Shown here one piece after another: positions 24,645 through 33,109 of a DNA stretch of 64,000 nt. Both the position numbers and the translations under genes were made by a program. The DNA is from Treponema primitia ZAS-1 (GTDB lineage Bacteria > Spirochaetota > Spirochaetia > Treponematales > Breznakiellaceae). Positions within the stretch are counted from its first letter, which is position 1; every line of letters begins with the position of its first letter. Where the stretch lies: assembly GCF_000297095.1 (NCBI RefSeq), contig NZ_AEEA01000019.1, positions 1-64,000 of the forward strand, read 5' to 3'. The notes under the pieces are model-generated. The model saw only the letters and a list, made by a program, of their open reading frames with translations. It was not told where the DNA came from and did no database searches.

Positions 24645-25461
24645 TTTCATTTTTTGTTTTTTCCGTTATTTTTTTATCCAACCGTACCTTTTCCGGGGAT
24701 TCCCTTCCGTTTACTAAATTAAACATTGTATCGTTACTTAATAAGTTGTTCGGCGGCAAATTATATTCCCGTGCAATTTCATCACGCAAAGTGTGAATTT
24801 TGGTAAATATATCTTTTTTCCCCTTAGACAAATTTTTGAATTCAAATTTTTTAAATACTCCGGGGATCCTTTCCTTTTCAAATTCGAAATCTCTTTTGAT
24901 TATTGATAGTACCAGATCATTATACTTGTTTTCATCTATTATTCTCTTCATTAAAATAGTATTTATTTGGAATAGATGGGCAACGTCATTTAAGGCATAT
25001 TCCAGAGCTTCCTTGTCAATTGGACGTTTTAACCAATTGAACATTTGAAATCTTTTTTTATTCTTTATCTCAATATTTAAAACACTTTTTAAAATTGCAT
25101 CAAGGCCTTTTGGTTCTATCTCCAGTAGATCTACTAATATCTTTTGATCAAATACATTATTTAATTTTATGCCGTATTGTTTATAGATAAGGCTAATGTC
25201 CGATTCAGTTCCATACATATATTTCACTATTTTTTTGTTTTCAAAAAAGTTTATTAGCTCTTCATTCCGTATCTTTAAGGGATCTATTATAAAATATTTT
25301 TTACCGTCAAATATTTGTATTAAACATAATTTTTCCCCGTACGCATGAAGATTATAGTCTCCCTCAAAATCCATGGATATTTTATCTATATTTTCCTGAT
25401 ACAAATATTTTCTAAAGGCGATCAGATCGGATTCATTCTCTATAAACGTAAAATTATCCAT
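24613..25461 (-). CDS. RNase D-like 3'-5' exonuclease, AT-rich and probably acquired
   Basis: A 282-residue DEDDy exonuclease: SMDFEGD (first acidic pair), YGTESDISL (second Asp) and YALNDVAHLFQI (Tyr-x3-Asp). Residues from about 210 on resemble a partial HRDC-like helical domain (IHTLRDEIAREYNLPPNNLLSNDTM). Base composition is strikingly AT-rich, with Lys/Asn/Ile-rich coding, unlike the neighbours. Its start overlaps the stop of the P1 peptidase gene by 8 bases and uses an AAAGGAA ribosome site inside it, so it is expressed from that operon. It would trim RNA 3' ends. Confidence 0.8.
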   Translation of the reverse strand: MDNFTFIENESDLIAFRKYLYQENIDKISMDFEGDYNLHAYGEKLCLIQIFDGKKYFIIDPLKIRNEELINFFENKKIVKYMYGTESDISLIYKQYGIKLNNVFDQKILVDLLEIEPKGLDAILKSVLNIEIKNKKRFQMFNWLKRPIDKEALEYALNDVAHLFQINTILMKRIIDENKYNDLVLSIIKRDFEFEKERIPGVFKKFEFKNLSKGKKDIFTKIHTLRDEIAREYNLPPNNLLSNDTMFNLVNGRESPEKVRLDKKITEKTKNEIIDKLKGLLP

Positions 25462-26491
25462 ATTTATTTTTTCCTTTTAAATCTGTCTGTGCGATATAGT
25501 CTCCTAAAGACCGGGCGTTTCTTATGGCATTGAGGATTGCCGTCTCCATCGCAGCTGCGCAGAGTATCCCCGCGGCATCCATCGTTGCGGCGACTTTGCC
25601 GGTACACAGGGCAAAGACCGTGTCTCCGTCAAAAATTGAGTGGGCCGGGCGGATAACACGGGCTATGCCATTCTGCCCCTGGGCGGCAAGCCGGGTGGCC
25701 CCGGCTTTGTCCATTGCGGCGTTGGTGATAATACAGCCCAGGACTGTGTTCCCATCCGCCATGCCGTTGGCGGCACTGCCATCGGAATCGCCGTTGAAAA
25801 AGTCATTCCCCATTCGGTAGTTCTTCAGGATGATCGACTCGCTGTCTGCGAAACTGCGGTGGTCATCCGCCAGGGATCCGGCGATGATGGCGCCGTCGTC
25901 GAGTACATCACCAACGCAGTTAACCGCCACGATAGCCCCGGCTAAGAGGTCCCCGTAACGGAATGCTGCAGCCCCTATACCGCCCTTCATGGCAAAGCGT
26001 CTTCCCCGGGTCTTGCCCACGGTGGCGCCGGTTCCTGCGCCGAAGTTGCCGCTTTGAAAGACTTCACCGCGGAAGGCATTTTCGCAGGCGGCGTAACCCA
26101 TGGCAGCGTCGGGGCGGATACGGGAATCGCCGCACTTTAGGTCGAACAGGATGGCGGCGCATACGTTGGGAATTTTCGTGACCCCCACATCCCGGCCTAT
26201 GCCCCGCTCTTCCAGGAAGCGCATCACACCGCCTGCGGCGTCCAGGCCGAAGGAGCTGCCCCCTGACAGAAGTACTGCGTGGACATACTTGCGGTTATTG
26301 ATGGGGTTAAGGGCGTCAGTGTCCCGGGTACCCGGGGAACCACCCCGAACATCTACGCCGCAGACTGCCCCTTCCTCGCAGATAATAACGGTACAGCCCG
26401 TAGCGGCATCCGGGTTCTGTTCCTGGCCTATGCGGAAACCGGTAATGTCTTGGATATTAATTTCTTCCATGCCCTTAATCACATGATCCAT
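25454..26491 (-). CDS. P1-family self-processing peptidase (DmpA/NylC-like)
   Basis: A 345-residue Ntn-hydrolase. The early part has VCGVDVRGGSPGTRDTDAL and LLSGGSSFGLDAAGG, then GNFGAGTGATVGK, and the probable autocleavage site Asn248-Thr249 in GNTVLGCIITNA, where the new N-terminal threonine is the nucleophile, as in NylC-type members. Start chosen at 26491, one base after the coaC stop; a start 7 codons later at 26470 is also possible. Characterised relatives are aminopeptidases or amidases; substrate unknown here. Its last codons, next to the RNase D-like gene, are AT-rich. Confidence 0.85.
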   Translation of the reverse strand: MDHVIKGMEEINIQDITGFRIGQEQNPDAATGCTVIICEEGAVCGVDVRGGSPGTRDTDALNPINNRKYVHAVLLSGGSSFGLDAAGGVMRFLEERGIGRDVGVTKIPNVCAAILFDLKCGDSRIRPDAAMGYAACENAFRGEVFQSGNFGAGTGATVGKTRGRRFAMKGGIGAAAFRYGDLLAGAIVAVNCVGDVLDDGAIIAGSLADDHRSFADSESIILKNYRMGNDFFNGDSDGSAANGMADGNTVLGCIITNAAMDKAGATRLAAQGQNGIARVIRPAHSIFDGDTVFALCTGKVAATMDAAGILCAAAMETAILNAIRNARSLGDYIAQTDLKGKNKYG

Positions 26492-26492
26492 C

Positions 26493-27038
26493 CTATTGGC
26501 CCTGTTCAAGAAGCCGGTGTACCGCAGCAATAATGGTATCCAAATCCGCCAGGGCGCCCCTACCCAGATCTCCGCAGGCAAGCCGGGCTTCACGGGGCTC
26601 CACAAATTGATAGCCGTACCCGGTAAGTTTTTTAATATTGTCCTGGGTTATCGGGTTCTCGTACATGGCGGTGTTCATGGCGGGACATATCACTATGGGC
26701 TTCTTCTGTATGGCCATGATCACCGTGGTGAGCATATCGTCGGCGATGCCCGAAGCAAGTTTCCCGATGATGTTGGCCGTAGCCGGGGCGATCAGGGCAA
26801 TGTCCGCTTTCTGGGCCAATGATATGTGGCGCACATCTTCGTAGATGATCTCATCGAACATTTCGGTGTACACTTTATTTTTAGTAAGGGTCTGAAAGGT
26901 AATGGGGGTAATGAACTGCTGCGCCGAGGCGGTCATGATCACATGGACCGCGTGTCCTTCCTTGGTGAAGGTATTGGCGAGATCCGCAGCCTTGTAGGCA
27001 GCGATACTGCCGCTTATCCCTAGGATAATATTTTTCAT
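26493..27038 (-). CDS. coaC: Phosphopantothenoylcysteine decarboxylase (separate CoaC)
   Basis: A 181-residue HFCD flavoprotein that decarboxylates 4'-phosphopantothenoylcysteine in coenzyme A synthesis. Motifs: GISGSIAAYKAADL, APATANIIGKLASGIADDML, CPAMNTAMYENPI and LACGDLGRGALAD. In most bacteria CoaB and CoaC are fused; here, as in streptococci and some other lineages, they are two genes overlapping by 4 bases, with coaB first. Confidence 0.92.
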   Translation of the reverse strand: MKNIILGISGSIAAYKAADLANTFTKEGHAVHVIMTASAQQFITPITFQTLTKNKVYTEMFDEIIYEDVRHISLAQKADIALIAPATANIIGKLASGIADDMLTTVIMAIQKKPIVICPAMNTAMYENPITQDNIKKLTGYGYQFVEPREARLACGDLGRGALADLDTIIAAVHRLLEQGQ

Positions 27039-27796
27039 GTGTCCCTCCGGGGCGTTTTATTTCTCCCTTTGAATTTTTCAATTACATTTTCTGTAATACC
27101 CCTGGCAATTCCGCTCTTATCTTCGAAACACTGAACCCGGCGTTCTGCATCCACAAGGTATCCGATATGGGCATCCCCGTGAATATCTCCGGCGTCATTG
27201 GCAAGCACATAGGCGCAGTGATTTTTTTCAAGGAGCCGATACGCGGTGTCGATCAGAGTCTCATGGGGTACATGGTCCAGGAGCTTAAATCCCACAATCA
27301 TCGTATGGGGCGCCAGGGTTTGGAACAGGGATATGATTTTCACCGTGGGTTCCAGAGTGATAACCAGACGCTTTTCATCGGAGCTTATCTTGGCACCCTG
27401 TTCCAAGGAAGGGGCGTTTTCCAGGGCATTGAGCAGAGCGGACTGGTTCGGCACCGGTCCGGCTGCCTGGGCGATAAGAGCCGGGGTGGTGACCGCCCGG
27501 ACCCGGTAGTCGCTCACCGCCATGCTGTGGATGATCGCGTCCACCCGGCGGCTTTGCAGAATATTCCGTACTGCCCGCTCCAGGCCGGCGGTGTCTTCAA
27601 TTACCGTGATTTCCGTCTTGGGGGACTCGGGCCGGGGCGCGTTTTTTCCGCAGATATAAAAGATACGCTCCGTTTCCGGCTTTTCATCAAAACAGCGGGC
27701 GATGAGGCTGCCCAGTCTGCCCGTGGCATGGTTGGTAATACTCCTGACGGAATCAATCCGTTCCATGGTTCCGCCGGCGGTAATCATAATATTCAC
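27035..27796 (-). CDS. coaB: Phosphopantothenate-cysteine ligase (separate CoaB)
   Basis: A 253-residue enzyme that joins cysteine to phosphopantothenate. ITAGGTMERIDSVRSITNHATGRLG is the CoaB nucleotide-binding start and the VGFKLLDHVP and VLANDAGDI segments match the ligase. The start is GTG at 27796 with GGGGAA upstream; an ATG three codons later is an alternative. First gene of coaB-coaC-P1 peptidase-RNase D. Confidence 0.9.
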   Translation of the reverse strand: MNIMITAGGTMERIDSVRSITNHATGRLGSLIARCFDEKPETERIFYICGKNAPRPESPKTEITVIEDTAGLERAVRNILQSRRVDAIIHSMAVSDYRVRAVTTPALIAQAAGPVPNQSALLNALENAPSLEQGAKISSDEKRLVITLEPTVKIISLFQTLAPHTMIVGFKLLDHVPHETLIDTAYRLLEKNHCAYVLANDAGDIHGDAHIGYLVDAERRVQCFEDKSGIARGITENVIEKFKGRNKTPRRDT

Positions 27797-27878
27797 CCAG
27801 ATCTTCCCCTAAACGTATTCTATGCCTTTTCTACGGAATATGGTATCATACATCCGGTTTTTGAGGAATTATGCCCCA

Positions 27879-28958
27879 ATGAAAAAATGGGTTTTTCTTT
27901 TCGTTTCCATCCTCACGGCGCTCAGCGTCATCTCCTGTGCGAGCAGACCGTCTTCCGTACCCGGCGGGGTTCCGGAATCCCCGGGCGGCCGGGATACAGC
28001 CCTTGAACATCCGGGGAAGTCTCCTGCGGAAACAGGATTACCCGGTGAGGCCGAGCCGCCCCTTTTGTCCATGGAAGAGCTTATACGGAAAATAAACGCC
28101 AATGATCCGGACCTTCCCCGGCGGTACTCCATTGAGCCTGATGGCAGCATTGTTGTTACCGGAGATCCGCCAGGTTATGAAATTCGCTGGGACCCGGAGA
28201 ACGCCCGGCCGCAGGAATCCGGTGTTCCCGGAAAAACCGTATTTGAGATGGATTTTTCGGTTGCCAAAAAAGACAGCGGGGATGAACGGACCGGCTCTTT
28301 CCTCTGGACAATCGAGGAAGACGATTCGGGGATACTGCTGGCCTTTGACGATGATTACCAGGCTGTCTGGGAGCGGTATTTTGATCTTCTGGATCGTTAC
28401 GGCGCGCATGCTACCTTTTTTGTTCAGGGAGACTATTCTTCCTTCTGCGTCGCCGCTCTAAGCCGGGGGCATGAGATCGGGTTCCACACAAAAAACCACC
28501 TGAATTTAGTTAAGGTTTCCCGCCAAGTGTTTTTTGAGGAAACCCTTGGAGCTCTGGAAACCTTCCGGCTGCTGGGGTTTCCCCTTACGGCCTTCGCCTT
28601 TCCCTACGGTCTTTCCGAGCCATGGATGCACGAAGCCCTGGGAGCGGTTTTTCCCATACTCAGGGGATTCGGCGTTACCTATCGTTTATATACCGCAGAT
28701 GCCATACGGGCCGGCTATATTTCCTCAAAGTCCATTGATAATACCCAATATAAAACCGACGAAGCCTTCAAAGCCGATATCAGGGCCATGCTAAGGATTG
28801 TAAAGTTTTCAGGCGGTGTCCTGCCCCTCACAACCCACACTATTGCTGCGAATGCCGCCTGGGGTATCAGCCCGGAACGCCTGGAGTACCTGCTTAAAAC
28901 GGCGGTGGAACTGAAACTGAAATTTTACCGGTACGGGGATTTTTTTAGCAGGGAGTGA
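27879..28958 (+). CDS. Lipoprotein with polysaccharide deacetylase (NodB) domain
   Basis: A 359-residue protein from the ATG at 27879 with a lipoprotein signal (MKKWVFLFVSILTALSVISC), a Pro/Gly-rich linker, and a C-terminal NodB-like domain (about 145-359): LLAFDDDYQAVWERYFDLLDRYGAHATFFVQGD and the metal motif HEIGFHTKNH. Motif 1 reads FDDDY where active enzymes normally have FDDG, so activity may differ. Ligand would be an envelope or dietary N-acetylated glycan. GAGG at 27862-27866 is 12 nt upstream and better spaced for a three-codon frame ATG CCC CAA TGA that overlaps this start. Confidence 0.82.
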   Translation: MKKWVFLFVSILTALSVISCASRPSSVPGGVPESPGGRDTALEHPGKSPAETGLPGEAEPPLLSMEELIRKINANDPDLPRRYSIEPDGSIVVTGDPPGYEIRWDPENARPQESGVPGKTVFEMDFSVAKKDSGDERTGSFLWTIEEDDSGILLAFDDDYQAVWERYFDLLDRYGAHATFFVQGDYSSFCVAALSRGHEIGFHTKNHLNLVKVSRQVFFEETLGALETFRLLGFPLTAFAFPYGLSEPWMHEALGAVFPILRGFGVTYRLYTADAIRAGYISSKSIDNTQYKTDEAFKADIRAMLRIVKFSGGVLPLTTHTIAANAAWGISPERLEYLLKTAVELKLKFYRYGDFFSRE

Positions 28959-29005
28959 CTTTGTTTTTGCAAAATTAATTGGCAATATTCTATACGAGGA
29001 AGTAT

Positions 29006-29515
29006 TTATAGCTTCCCCGATCGGCCCGCCATATCCGTAAGCTTATCCCCAGTGACTCTGAAGGTGGTCCACTCCGTAAGGGGCTGTCCGCCCTGGGCTT
29101 TGTAAAAGGCGATAGAGGGTTCGTTCCAATTGAGGCAGGACCATTCCAAACGGCCGCAGTTTCTTTCCACCGCCAGGGCCGCAAGGCAGGTGAACAGGGC
29201 TTTGCCCAGTCCCTTGCCCCGCAGTTCCGGTTTTACGAAAAGGTCTTCAATGTAAATACCGGGCCTTCCCAGGAAGGTAGAAAAATTATGGAAGAAAAGG
29301 GCAAACCCAGCAGGAATACCCTTATATTCACCGATGATCACCTCGGCTTTGTGTTCGTGAAAGATATATTTTTTAAGGTCCTCCGGGGTGGCTTCAACCT
29401 GATCCAGAAGATGTTCGTATTCCGCCAGGCCCCGGATAAATTCCAGGATAAGGGCCGTGTCTTTTTCTTCCGCATAACGCAGACGAATGTTTCCATTAAT
29501 AGTAAAATAATCCAT
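29006..29515 (-). CDS. GNAT-family N-acetyltransferase
   Basis: A 169-residue acetyltransferase resembling diamine/spermidine N1-acetyltransferases: IRLRYAEEKDTALILEFIRGLAEYE at the start, FLGRPGIYIEDLFVKPELRGKGLGKALF (acetyl-CoA-binding motif A, with the R-G-x-G-x-G/A loop) and RLEWSCLNWNEPSIAFYKAQGG (motif B). Substrate likely an amine, unproven. No ribosome site; TAGTAT six bases before the ATG is a weak -10 candidate. It follows the LarA-like gene in the same direction but is probably transcribed separately. Confidence 0.88.
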   Translation of the reverse strand: MDYFTINGNIRLRYAEEKDTALILEFIRGLAEYEHLLDQVEATPEDLKKYIFHEHKAEVIIGEYKGIPAGFALFFHNFSTFLGRPGIYIEDLFVKPELRGKGLGKALFTCLAALAVERNCGRLEWSCLNWNEPSIAFYKAQGGQPLTEWTTFRVTGDKLTDMAGRSGKL

Positions 29516-29563
29516 AGCTCTATACTAACAACTTAATGCCTGTTGATACAAGCCTGCGGGGAA

Positions 29564-30844
29564 TTACCATAAATTCCCATCCGTATTAAAAGCCCATGGC
29601 TCTGGGGCACTTACAATTTCAACCCCGGGATTTCCTTCCGCCTCTTTTTGTAAATGTTCTGATACCCAAATATTTTCGGTATGTCCGCTGTCGGCGATAC
29701 GGATGATCCGCGGCTGGGTTCGGCTGCGGCCCAGACAGGATAGCACCGCGAGTTGTATCGCCTGTTTATCCGTATCAAGAATACAGGGAAGGCGCGCAAA
29801 ATCCAACACAGTACTGGTTAAAGCATTGACATAGGTGGCGTCTAAATCGATCTTGTTAAAAAGCCGCCGGGTAGTAGTCTGAGCGGCGCCGATACCCATG
29901 GCGCCGCCGTGGGTAGCCGGGGTAAGATCGAGTACCACGGTGCGCTGTACATTCAAGCCTCCGGTTACATAGGGCGAACATGAACTGGGGCCGGTAACAT
30001 TTGGATCCATCCCGTCTCCGCTTATATCCTTTCCTATCCGGTCAACAACCAGTACATCGGCGCTTTCAAAAAGGATCTTCGGAATATGTGTTTTGGCTTC
30101 TTCTAAAAGGATAGGTTCCTTTTCATCGAATTCATCCGGCCGCAGGGCGGTGAATTTATAGGTTTCATAATAGGCGTTTTCAAGGATAGCAAATCCTAAG
30201 GCGATGGGGGCGTTTTTCAGAATACAACGGCCAAAAAGCGGCACCATGTGGTGCATCTGACCAAAACCGGCTTCGTGGCAAATGCTTGCCCCTTCCCGTT
30301 TCCCCAATCCGATAGCCATCATTTTCATCAACCCGCTTTCGTAGGGGCCCCGAAAATCTGTATGCGGTTTTATCCTTCCTGCTACGATAATCGCATCGGA
30401 CTCCGCCGCATTACGATCAATGCGTACCCCGTGGCCCTCTTCGCTGGTACCGATAAGCACGGTTTCCATAGATGAAACGATGGGGCACCGGATAAATTCT
30501 TCGGTGACCCCATAACTTTCAATTAAAGCACGCTGTCCTTCGGCGGTGGCTCCGCCATGACTTCCCATGGCGGGTACCACGAAGGGCTCCGCGCCTCTTG
30601 ATTTAACAAAGTCTACAATTGCTTTTGTAATAAGTGCGATATTCGCAACGCCGCGGCTACCACAGGTAATTGCGACCCGTTTACCCGGCTTGATTGCATC
30701 CACAATGCCGGGGTGGGAAAGTTCCGCTAAAACCGCCTGGGGTATTTCTTCCACAGGAATTTTTTGACGATCAAAATGCTGCCGTACCTTAAGCATCTTG
30801 GGAAGCTGAACTTCATTACACAATTGTTCTATAACACCGGGCAT
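29564..30844 (-). CDS. LarA-like (DUF2088) racemase/epimerase family protein
   Basis: A 426-residue protein of the lactate racemase superfamily. It has a Rossmann-like N-terminal part (KRVAITCGSRGVANIALITKAIV), GSHGGATAEGQRALIESYGV (His position of the family), KPHTDFRGPYESGLMKMMAIGLGKREG (candidate His and cofactor Lys) and a C-terminal domain with SSCSPYVTGGLNV. Characterised LarA relatives use a nickel-pincer nucleotide to epimerise 2-hydroxy acids; no cofactor genes (larB, larC, larE) are in the window, and the spacing of the His-Lys pair differs from LarA by about three residues. As the last gene of the acid-sugar operon it may be a 2-epimerase for the transported acid. Strong AAAGGAG ribosome site. 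Confidence 0.75.
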   Translation of the reverse strand: MPGVIEQLCNEVQLPKMLKVRQHFDRQKIPVEEIPQAVLAELSHPGIVDAIKPGKRVAITCGSRGVANIALITKAIVDFVKSRGAEPFVVPAMGSHGGATAEGQRALIESYGVTEEFIRCPIVSSMETVLIGTSEEGHGVRIDRNAAESDAIIVAGRIKPHTDFRGPYESGLMKMMAIGLGKREGASICHEAGFGQMHHMVPLFGRCILKNAPIALGFAILENAYYETYKFTALRPDEFDEKEPILLEEAKTHIPKILFESADVLVVDRIGKDISGDGMDPNVTGPSSCSPYVTGGLNVQRTVVLDLTPATHGGAMGIGAAQTTTRRLFNKIDLDATYVNALTSTVLDFARLPCILDTDKQAIQLAVLSCLGRSRTQPRIIRIADSGHTENIWVSEHLQKEAEGNPGVEIVSAPEPWAFNTDGNLW

Positions 30845-30875
30845 TGCTGTAACTCCTTTTACGCCTTGTTCTGGT

Positions 30876-32024
30876 TTACCAGTCCATGAAGGTAATTTGC
30901 CGGTACATAATCCAACCGTCCTTAACCGTCATTTGGGGAACCAAGAGCCCCTTCCCATCCACCACATTGTTGAACTGATCCTTGAACCCCATCTTTTTTT
31001 CCTGGAGTTTGAAGATTGCAATATCTGCATGTGCCCCCGGGGCCAAGGTACCGATAACACCGGGCAGGTTCATGAGCTTAGCTGGAGTATCGGTGACCGC
31101 TCTGATAACATCCATGAGAGGCATTCCCATACCCAGATAGGCAGACATGACATAGGGCAGCGCAAATACCTTGCGGCGGTAGATACTATAGGTGACCACA
31201 TCGGTACTGATAATATCGGGATAAAAGCCGTCGTCCAAAGCTTTTTGGGCAATACCAAAACTATAATTTGCCCGGCCCGATGCGGCGTCAAAAACAACCC
31301 CCCGATCCCGGGCTTCCCGAACTACCTTCTGTACCTTACCATTACTGTCCAAAATGGAATAGGGGCCTTTGCCTTGAAAGCAATGGCAAAGAATATCGTC
31401 CTTCCGCATAGGAGCGAGGACTTCCGAGTAGGGTGATTCCGGTTCCACCACGTGGCTTGCCAGTCGTACCCCCAATTCTTTTCCAAGCTCCACCGATGCC
31501 GCAATGGGCATGACCCCAAGATGTTTTGACGAAGGCTTTCCAACCCGAACTTTAAGGCCGAGCAGCTCATTCGGATATTTATCAAAAAGGAAGGCAAGAC
31601 GTTTTCGATCGTATTTAACGGGATCCACATCTTCAAAGTAAGGCTCAATAACAAACCCGTTGGGAGAGACGTTGATGAAATTACGGATGGTGATTTCACT
31701 GGAAGCGGCAACCCCTTTCCGGTAAATTTCATAGTTAGCCCACCCTGATGATCCGGCGTCCACCGCTGCGGTTACCCCATTCGGCAGGGTCATTACATCC
31801 GGGGCAAGCCCGATATCGGTCAGGCCCCGGGCCAGATGGGTATGAAAATCAATGAGCCCCGGAAAGGCAAAGCACCCCTCGGCATCTACAATCTCGTCTG
31901 CTTCAGGCACTGAAGCGGGGGGCGGCATAATTTTTCCATTATAGATAAATAGGTCACCCTTCTGATCCAGATTTCTCCGCGGGTCAATAATTCTTGCATT
32001 ACGGATCCAAATATCATACACCAT
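30876..32024 (-). CDS. Amidohydrolase-superfamily deacetylase/dihydroorotase-like enzyme
   Basis: A 382-residue metal-dependent hydrolase with DFHTHLARG (metal His61 and His63), a candidate bridging Lys in LLGLKVRVGK, ASHVVEP, CHCFQGKG and STDVVTYS, in amidohydrolase order. It resembles the EF_0837/Atu3266 family, some of whose members deacetylate acetylated 2-hydroxy or amino acids (from memory). In this operon it may remove an acyl group from, or open a cyclic form of, the imported acid. 31 bases upstream of the LarA-like gene. Confidence 0.82.
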   Translation of the reverse strand: MVYDIWIRNARIIDPRRNLDQKGDLFIYNGKIMPPPASVPEADEIVDAEGCFAFPGLIDFHTHLARGLTDIGLAPDVMTLPNGVTAAVDAGSSGWANYEIYRKGVAASSEITIRNFINVSPNGFVIEPYFEDVDPVKYDRKRLAFLFDKYPNELLGLKVRVGKPSSKHLGVMPIAASVELGKELGVRLASHVVEPESPYSEVLAPMRKDDILCHCFQGKGPYSILDSNGKVQKVVREARDRGVVFDAASGRANYSFGIAQKALDDGFYPDIISTDVVTYSIYRRKVFALPYVMSAYLGMGMPLMDVIRAVTDTPAKLMNLPGVIGTLAPGAHADIAIFKLQEKKMGFKDQFNNVVDGKGLLVPQMTVKDGWIMYRQITFMDW

Positions 32025-32045
32025 ATATTGCCCCCATATTTTATG

Positions 32046-33095
32046 TTATTTACTCACCGATTCGACCGCTGCAAGAACCTGGTCAACCAGTTGATCTCCG
32101 ATTTGATCCCGCACCATTTTAACAACACTCTGGGATCTCCTGACAATTTCAAGCCGCATATCTTCCGGGATAGTGATAATTTCATTTTTATTATCACGGA
32201 TAGTCTGTTTATATCCCGCAATACGCTGATCCGCCACTTGCCTGCCGTATTTGGTTGCCTCATCAATTGAATCCGCAACGATTTTCTGAACATCCGCAGG
32301 TAGGCTGTTGTACCGTGCAAGATTCATAGCCGGGGTCAGGATATGCAAGATATGATTAGTTTCCACAACCGCGTTCTGGACCTCATAAAATTTTGAGGTA
32401 ATGATGAGATCGTAGGGATTTTCCTGCGCGTCAATAGTTTTTTGCTGCAGGCTGATATACACTTCGGCAAAATCCATCGGGGTCGGGTTTGCTCCCAAGG
32501 ATCTCCAGTATTCGATATGATTTTTATTTTCCATAACGCGGATTTTCTGCCCGGTAAAATCTGCGATAGAACGTACCGGTTTACTGGTAGACATTTCCCG
32601 AAATCCCGCATCAGAGAAGGAAAAGAGTTTAAGGCCGTATTGTTCAAACGCAGCCTGCATCGCCGGAAGAGCCGGGCCGTCCAGTGTTTTTCGCGCGGTT
32701 TCAAGATCTGGGAAAATATTTGGCAGGTCAAAGACCGCTACCGCAGGTACAAAATCTACATACAGGGGAGTAACTAAAAGCACAAAATCAACATTACCGG
32801 CGATGGTTCCCTCAATAGTTTCCCGGTCTTTGCCGAGTTGGCTGTTCGGGTATACCGTCATGGTAACCCGTCCATTGCTTTTTTGTTCCATAAGTTCCTT
32901 CGCCTTTGTTGCGATAGCATAGTTAATGCTTTCTTCATTCGGCGAAAATCCGATGTTAAAATTGTACTCCGGACCGGAAACGGTTTTTCCGGAGGCATTT
33001 TCCGACTGCCCGGATTTACCGTTGCAGGACACGAACAGGACGGTCAGTAACACTACGGTACCAACCACGGCGATTGTTTTTTTCAAACTGCTCAT
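32046..33095 (-). CDS. TRAP transporter substrate-binding protein (DctP family)
   Basis: A 349-residue binding protein with a lipoprotein signal (lipobox ending at Cys24, FVSC) followed by the DctP fold: NIGFSPNEESINYAIATKAKELMEQKSNGRVTMTVYPNSQLG, and the late IRVMENKNHIEYWRSLGANPTPMDFAEVYISLQQKTIDAQENP segment containing the conserved Arg that binds the carboxylate of the ligand. It delivers an organic acid to the DctQM permease encoded just upstream. Ribosome site GAGGAG. Confidence 0.93.
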   Translation of the reverse strand: MSSLKKTIAVVGTVVLLTVLFVSCNGKSGQSENASGKTVSGPEYNFNIGFSPNEESINYAIATKAKELMEQKSNGRVTMTVYPNSQLGKDRETIEGTIAGNVDFVLLVTPLYVDFVPAVAVFDLPNIFPDLETARKTLDGPALPAMQAAFEQYGLKLFSFSDAGFREMSTSKPVRSIADFTGQKIRVMENKNHIEYWRSLGANPTPMDFAEVYISLQQKTIDAQENPYDLIITSKFYEVQNAVVETNHILHILTPAMNLARYNSLPADVQKIVADSIDEATKYGRQVADQRIAGYKQTIRDNKNEIITIPEDMRLEIVRRSQSVVKMVRDQIGDQLVDQVLAAVESVSK

Positions 33096-33109
33096 AATAA
33101 CTCCTCTTG

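Noticed and set aside
24613..25461. Mobile element around the AT-rich RNase D-like gene
   Set aside because: No transposase, integrase, direct repeats or inverted ends were found at the edges.
26492..26605. Longer N-terminus for the P1 peptidase
   Set aside because: The extension lies within coaC and does not resemble the family; the start at 26491 is one base after the coaC stop.
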